Positions 60,338 to 64,000 of a stretch of 64,000 bases of DNA are shown piece after piece. Origin of the DNA: Scatomorpha sp964367935. GTDB lineage: Bacteria > Bacillota > Clostridia > Oscillospirales > Oscillospiraceae. Location of the stretch: the NCBI GenBank assembly GCA_964367935.1, contig CAYIYZ010000002.1:124001-188000 (forward strand), in the 5' to 3' direction. Made by a program: the position numbers and the translations under genes. The notes below the pieces were generated by a model that worked only from the letters and a program-made list of their open reading frames with translations, searched no databases and was not told the origin of the DNA. Position 1 is the stretch's first letter, and every line of letters starts with the position of its first letter.

Positions 60338-60349
60338 AATTTCGAAATT
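60338..60349. promoter_or_regulatory. Palindrome at the start of the glycosidase transcript
   Basis: aatttcgaaatt, a 12-bp perfect palindrome directly after the forward -10 box, covering the predicted transcription start. Confidence 0.4.
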
Positions 60350-60433
60350 TCGCAAGTTTAATTTATTTTGTGCATGATGAGTAAAACAGAGCACAAAAGA
60401 TGTTAGATTACAAAGCAAAGTGAGGAAAAAAAC

Positions 60434-62752
60434 ATGGCGAAAAAGCTGATAGCAATAGTGATAGTGTTGATGTTGTGCGTAGGCACAGCGGTAATGGCGG
60501 CGGGCGAGGGCACCGGCGCTGCGGTGTATAGGGATGAAACACTCTTAGCCGAGGGTTTTACATACATAAATGAGGTCAGTTATACGACAGTAGGCAGGCG
60601 AGTGGAGACACATACGTTAGTGGATAGTGGCGAAGGTGTGTATCCAATAGTGATGGCAAATGATACGATTTACGGCAGCTTGAATGCGGATGAGATGATA
60701 AGCTATGCTGAGAGTCAGGGCTATAGGGTCGTGGCGGCGATAAACGGCGACTTTGGCTATCCGGCTACGGGCGTGCCTACGGGCATGGTCGTGGAGGACG
60801 GCGTGTATAAGAGCTCGCCTGAGGGCAATAATGCACTGGGGTATATGGCAGACGGCAGTGCGTTTGTGAGCTTCATGCCAGAGGTTAACATAACATTTAC
60901 AAATACAACAACAGGTGCAATGGTGACAACGACGCATCTGAATAAGACACGCACTGACTTCGGCTTGTTTGTGTATACGGAATATTTTTCGACGGTGTCG
61001 ACGAGGACGACGGGGCAGGGGCGTTCAGTGCGCATGGAGTTAGTAGGCGTGACGGAAATTCCGGGCTCGCCAGAGGAAGTGGCGTTGGAGGAACCACCAC
61101 AGCTCACAGTGTCGGGTGAATTGAAGCTCATAGTAACGGACGTGTACGAGGGCAGTGAGGCGCAAAGTATAGGCGATAACAATATAATATTGACAGCGAC
61201 GGAGGGCAGTGGTCTTTATGATTTACTGTCATACTTTGAGGTGGGCGACGAGGTCACTTTGAACACGACGTGTACGGATGAGCGCATAGTAGAAGCGCAG
61301 TGGGTGTCGGGCGGCGGCAATATAATAGTAAATGAGGGCGAGGTGTTTCACCCTGAGTGGTGGGACAGTGCGATATCGGGCGTAAATCCGAGAACGATAG
61401 TGGGCATAAAGCCTGACGGCAGTATGGTGTATCAGGTGCTGGACGGGCGTTCGAGCTTGTCGGGCGGCGCTACGATGTGGGAGATATCGCAGGACTTTTT
61501 ATCCATGGGTTGTGAGTATGCTATAAATATGGACGGTGGCGGCTCGTCAATCATGACGTACATAGATACGGGCGACACGGATAATAGTGTGATAAATGAT
61601 CCGTCGGACGGCTCACCGCGCAGGGTTTGCGGCTATATATTGTTTGTGACGGATACGGAGCCGAGCGGCGAGGTATTTTCGATGAACGCTGAGCAGGACG
61701 GTTCGTATATAATGACGGGCTCGTCTGTGGATTTGGATTTAGTGGCGTCGGATACGGCGATGGGAGCGGCGACTGTACCGACTGACGTGGTGGTAGCGGC
61801 AACGCATGGCACGGTGGACGGCTTAACATATATAGCAGGAGCTGAGAGCGGCGTGGACGACTTGGTGCTGAGCTCGGCGGCGCAGGGCGTGAGCTCGGTG
61901 GCGCAGCTGCATGTGATAAGCTCACCCGACTATATGACGGTTTGGGACGAGGGTACGGGCAAAGTAGCGGCGGATACTGTGCTTGACAGTGGCGAAACGT
62001 TGGAGCTTGATGTAACGGCGTCCTTGTATGGCCGAGATGTAATACTGCAGGACGAGAGTTCTGTACGGTATACTGTTGAGGGCGAGATTGGCAGTGTAGA
62101 TGCTGAGGGCGTGTTCACGGCAGAGGGTGAGCCATCTGCTGAGGGCAAGATAATTGTGGAGTTAGGCGACTTACGTCGTGAGATTTCGGTTAACATAACA
62201 TTCGAATTTCCAGACATGAAGGATCACTGGGCGGCGGAGTACGTTAAGGAGTTGTATGAGTTGGGTGTGGTAAACGGCGTGTCGGAGACGGAGTACGGGC
62301 CGGAACTGGGCTTAAAGCGTGGCGATTTCATATTGATGTTGTATAGGGCGGCAGGCAGTCCTGAGGTAAGTGAAGACTTTTCAATGCCGTTTTCGGATGT
62401 AGAGGAAAGTGCGTACTATGCGATGTCGATAAAATGGGCGGCGGAGCAGGGCATAGCGCAGGGCACCGGCGAGGGCAGTTTTGCGCCCGAGGATGGCTTG
62501 ACGAGAGAGCAGGGCATAACGTTTATGTATAGGTCCCTTGCGGCATTGGGCGTAAGTTTTGAGGGCGAGCCTGCAGATATAGAGAGCATGTACGAGGATG
62601 CGGATATGGTGTCGGACTGGGCGGTTGAGGCCTTGTCTGTGCTGAGTGCAATGGGCATAATAGAGGGTACTGATGGCAAAGTAAATCCGCAGTCGGCGTT
62701 GACGAGGTCGCAGATGGCAAAGATACTGACAGTGACATTATATAGGATTTAA
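60434..62752 (+). CDS. SLH-anchored phosphodiester glycosidase (NAGPA-domain) protein
   Basis: 772 residues. Signal peptide MAKKLIAIVIVLMLCVGTAVMA. NAGPA-type domain from about 60 to 400: GDFGYPATGVPTGMVVEDG, PRTIVGIKPDG and NMDGGGSS are its conserved motifs. A beta-rich middle region with an Ig-like segment precedes three SLH repeats: FPDMKDHWAAEYVKELYELGVVNG, FSDVEESAYYAMSIKWAAEQGIAQG and SDWAVEALSVLSAMGIIEG. SLH repeats tether it to the cell-wall polymer; the catalytic domain may cleave sugar phosphodiesters in the wall or exopolysaccharide. Promoter is divergent from the ABC-F gene. Confidence 0.93.
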   Translation: MAKKLIAIVIVLMLCVGTAVMAAGEGTGAAVYRDETLLAEGFTYINEVSYTTVGRRVETHTLVDSGEGVYPIVMANDTIYGSLNADEMISYAESQGYRVVAAINGDFGYPATGVPTGMVVEDGVYKSSPEGNNALGYMADGSAFVSFMPEVNITFTNTTTGAMVTTTHLNKTRTDFGLFVYTEYFSTVSTRTTGQGRSVRMELVGVTEIPGSPEEVALEEPPQLTVSGELKLIVTDVYEGSEAQSIGDNNIILTATEGSGLYDLLSYFEVGDEVTLNTTCTDERIVEAQWVSGGGNIIVNEGEVFHPEWWDSAISGVNPRTIVGIKPDGSMVYQVLDGRSSLSGGATMWEISQDFLSMGCEYAINMDGGGSSIMTYIDTGDTDNSVINDPSDGSPRRVCGYILFVTDTEPSGEVFSMNAEQDGSYIMTGSSVDLDLVASDTAMGAATVPTDVVVAATHGTVDGLTYIAGAESGVDDLVLSSAAQGVSSVAQLHVISSPDYMTVWDEGTGKVAADTVLDSGETLELDVTASLYGRDVILQDESSVRYTVEGEIGSVDAEGVFTAEGEPSAEGKIIVELGDLRREISVNITFEFPDMKDHWAAEYVKELYELGVVNGVSETEYGPELGLKRGDFILMLYRAAGSPEVSEDFSMPFSDVEESAYYAMSIKWAAEQGIAQGTGEGSFAPEDGLTREQGITFMYRSLAALGVSFEGEPADIESMYEDADMVSDWAVEALSVLSAMGIIEGTDGKVNPQSALTRSQMAKILTVTLYRI

Positions 62753-62854
62753 AAAGTTGTTAGATTGTTTGACTTTAGATGAGTAGATGTGATAAAATGG
62801 TTAAAAGGGAAAAATGTGATAGTAAGAAATTTTGGATAATCGGGAGGTATAGAT

Positions 62855-63769
62855 ATGAGGTTGGTAACGCGCTCTGATTTCGATGGTTTGGCATGTGCGG
62901 CTTTGTTAAAGCAGGTGGGTGTCATAGATCACTGGAAGTTTGCGCATCCGAAGGATTTGCAGGACGGACTGTTGGAGATAGGGCCTGACGATTGTTTGGC
63001 GAATGTACCCTATGTTGAGGGTTGCGGATTATGGTTTGACCATCATTCGAGTGAGCATGAGCGTTTGGAGTTAGAGGGCAAGTATAAGGGCGAGAGCCGT
63101 TTAGCGCCTTCGTGTGCGAGGATCATATACGAGTACTATGGTGGAGCGGAGCAGTTTCCGGGCATGGAGCCTATGATGGAGGCTGTTGACAAGGTTGACT
63201 CGGCCAATTTGACAAAGGACGAGGTTTTAGCGCCACCACCTTGGGTGCTTTTGGGTTACTTGATGGACCCGAGGACGGGTTTGGGACGTTGGCGTGAGTT
63301 CACTATCCCGAACTATGCTTTGATGGAAAAGCTCATAGACTGCTGCATCACGATGACGATAGATGAGATCATGGCGATGCCCGATATTAGGGAGCGAGTT
63401 GAGGTCTATTGGGAGCAGAACGAGAAGTTCATCGAGATGGTGCACAAGTATACGAGGGTGGACGGTGACGTTATCATCAGCGACTTGAGGGGCGTAGACC
63501 CGATTTATACGGGCAATAGGTTCATGATCTATAGTTTGTATCCCGAGCAGAATATATCGATATGGATAGTAAGCGGCAGGGGCGGCGAGGGCTGCAGTTG
63601 TGCTGTTGGCTATTCGGTGATTAATAGGACGTCGAACGTGGACGTTGGCAAGCTGATGTTAAAGTACGGTGGCGGTGGTCATAAGGCTGTTGGCACCTGC
63701 CAGTTTGACAATGAGAGCATGGAAGAGAAGGTCAAGAGTTTAATAGCGGAGCTTGTAGCTGCGAAATAG
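62855..63769 (+). CDS. DHH-family phosphoesterase (exopolyphosphatase-like)
   Basis: 304 residues; ggaggt upstream. Metal motifs SDFDGLACAALL (motif I), WFDHHSSEHER (DHH), EAVDKVDSANL, and the DHHA1 end GGGGHKAVGTCQF. Relatives hydrolyse polyphosphate or short nucleotides/cyclic dinucleotides; membrane and PAS parts of GdpP are absent, so a cytosolic NrnA- or exopolyphosphatase-like role is more probable. Confidence 0.9.
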   Translation: MRLVTRSDFDGLACAALLKQVGVIDHWKFAHPKDLQDGLLEIGPDDCLANVPYVEGCGLWFDHHSSEHERLELEGKYKGESRLAPSCARIIYEYYGGAEQFPGMEPMMEAVDKVDSANLTKDEVLAPPPWVLLGYLMDPRTGLGRWREFTIPNYALMEKLIDCCITMTIDEIMAMPDIRERVEVYWEQNEKFIEMVHKYTRVDGDVIISDLRGVDPIYTGNRFMIYSLYPEQNISIWIVSGRGGEGCSCAVGYSVINRTSNVDVGKLMLKYGGGGHKAVGTCQFDNESMEEKVKSLIAELVAAK

Positions 63770-63780
63770 GTCAAATAGTA

Positions 63781-63808
63781 AAAACACCCCGAGAGGGGTG
63801 TTTTTTTA
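63781..63808 (+). terminator. Terminator of the DHH gene
   Basis: aaaacacccc / ggggtgtttt, loop gaga, followed by tttt. Confidence 0.92.
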
Positions 63809-63850
63809 GTGAATAGCGAGTAGTTAACATAACATTAAACATACATAAAT

Positions 63851-63881
63851 AAAAACCTCCCTAAAGGGAGGTTTCTATTTT
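63851..63881. terminator. Terminator of the flagellin gene
   Basis: aaacctccc / gggaggttt, loop taaa; T-runs on both strands, best placed for the leftward flagellin gene. Confidence 0.88.
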
Positions 63882-63926
63882 TAATGCGTAAGGTTACTGA
63901 TAAACTCTTACAATTAAGCGGAACGC

Positions 63927-64000
63927 TTACTGCAGAAGCTGCAGAACGCCCTGCGGGATCTGGTTTGCCTGTGCGAGCATAGCCTGAGAAGCCTGTACGA
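63927..64000 (-). CDS. Flagellin, C-terminal fragment
   Basis: Only the last 23 codons are in the window: they translate to VQASQAMLAQANQIPQGV followed by LQLLQ and a stop. This is the near-invariant C-terminal D0 helix of flagellin (MLAQANQ-P--VL-LL). The 5' part lies beyond the right edge. Flagellin is exported by the flagellar type III system and builds the filament; its presence fits the chemoreceptor gene at 37.6 kb. Confidence 0.93.
   Translation of the reverse strand, partial: VQASQAMLAQANQIPQGVLQLLQ

Noticed and set aside
60434..62752. Plain SLH S-layer protein
   Set aside because: The first 400 residues carry the NAGPA motifs GDFGYPATG and NMDGGGSS, so it is an anchored enzyme rather than a structural layer protein.

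Overview
The window reads as a chromosome segment of a motile, anaerobic member of the Clostridia (Bacillota). The evidence is an FMN riboswitch in front of a RibU-type ECF transporter gene, a heteromeric HisG/HisZ histidine pathway, BcrA/BadF-type dehydratase activators, DUF4364, DUF1904 and DUF3793 genes, an SLH-domain surface protein, TTG starts, strong AGGAGG ribosome sites, a methyl-accepting chemotaxis protein and the end of a flagellin gene at the right edge. Family or genus cannot be fixed from the sequence alone. A run of 100 N at 43996-44095 marks a scaffold gap inside a tandem repeat, so this is a draft assembly.

Layout. 1-6.1 kb: end of apbE, recG, a SpoVB/MurJ-type flippase, ribU under an FMN riboswitch, a SLOG-family gene. 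5.3-14.6 kb: one long leftward operon hisZ-G-D-C-B-H-(zinc ribbon)-A-F-IE followed by a ferredoxin-nitroreductase and a methyltransferase, from a consensus promoter at 14.6 kb. 14.7-20.6 kb: a DUF3810 membrane metallopeptidase-like gene, DUF1904, and a two-gene dehydratase-activase system split from what is often one chain. 20.7-24.6 kb: surface-polymer acyltransferase and O-antigen-ligase-like genes, divergent from tatD and a CPBP protease. 24.6-28.8 kb: SPFH protein plus ribbon-helix-helix protein behind a perfect 21-bp palindrome, and a CtpE-like P-type ATPase, separated by copies of a dispersed repeat. 29-37.5 kb: a rightward operon TPR-ridA-oligopeptide ABC transporter-GntR regulator, facing an Ldh2-family dehydrogenase and a chemoreceptor. 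39.4-43.5 kb: trmB-exoA-dusB-ECF sigma-anti-sigma operon. 43.7-48.2 kb: tRNA-Pro, a 100-bp tandem repeat, then a 1170-residue EAL phosphodiesterase with two degenerate GGDEF domains. 48.3-57 kb: DAHP synthase, a P1B-like ATPase with a small Cys-tailed membrane partner, a flavodoxin/DUF3793 operon with two metal-regulator-like operators, an HD phosphohydrolase, an unknown Cys-rich protein, DUF4364 and asnA. 57.3-64 kb: a GT-C glycosyltransferase, an ABC-F protein with a dead second ATPase site, an SLH-anchored phosphodiester glycosidase, a DHH phosphoesterase and flagellin.

The most noteworthy signals are: three genes whose -10 box lies exactly 6 nt before the ATG (leaderless mRNAs); a dispersed repeat that begins at or just after stop codons and always in the orientation of the gene it follows; the ATPase with SCA instead of a CPx motif next to a Cys-tailed partner; paired palindromic operators at flavodoxin/DUF3793; the tandem 100-bp array that starts directly at the tRNA CCA end; and the natural Glu-to-Gln change in the ABC-F protein. 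No CRISPR array, prophage or insertion sequence was found.
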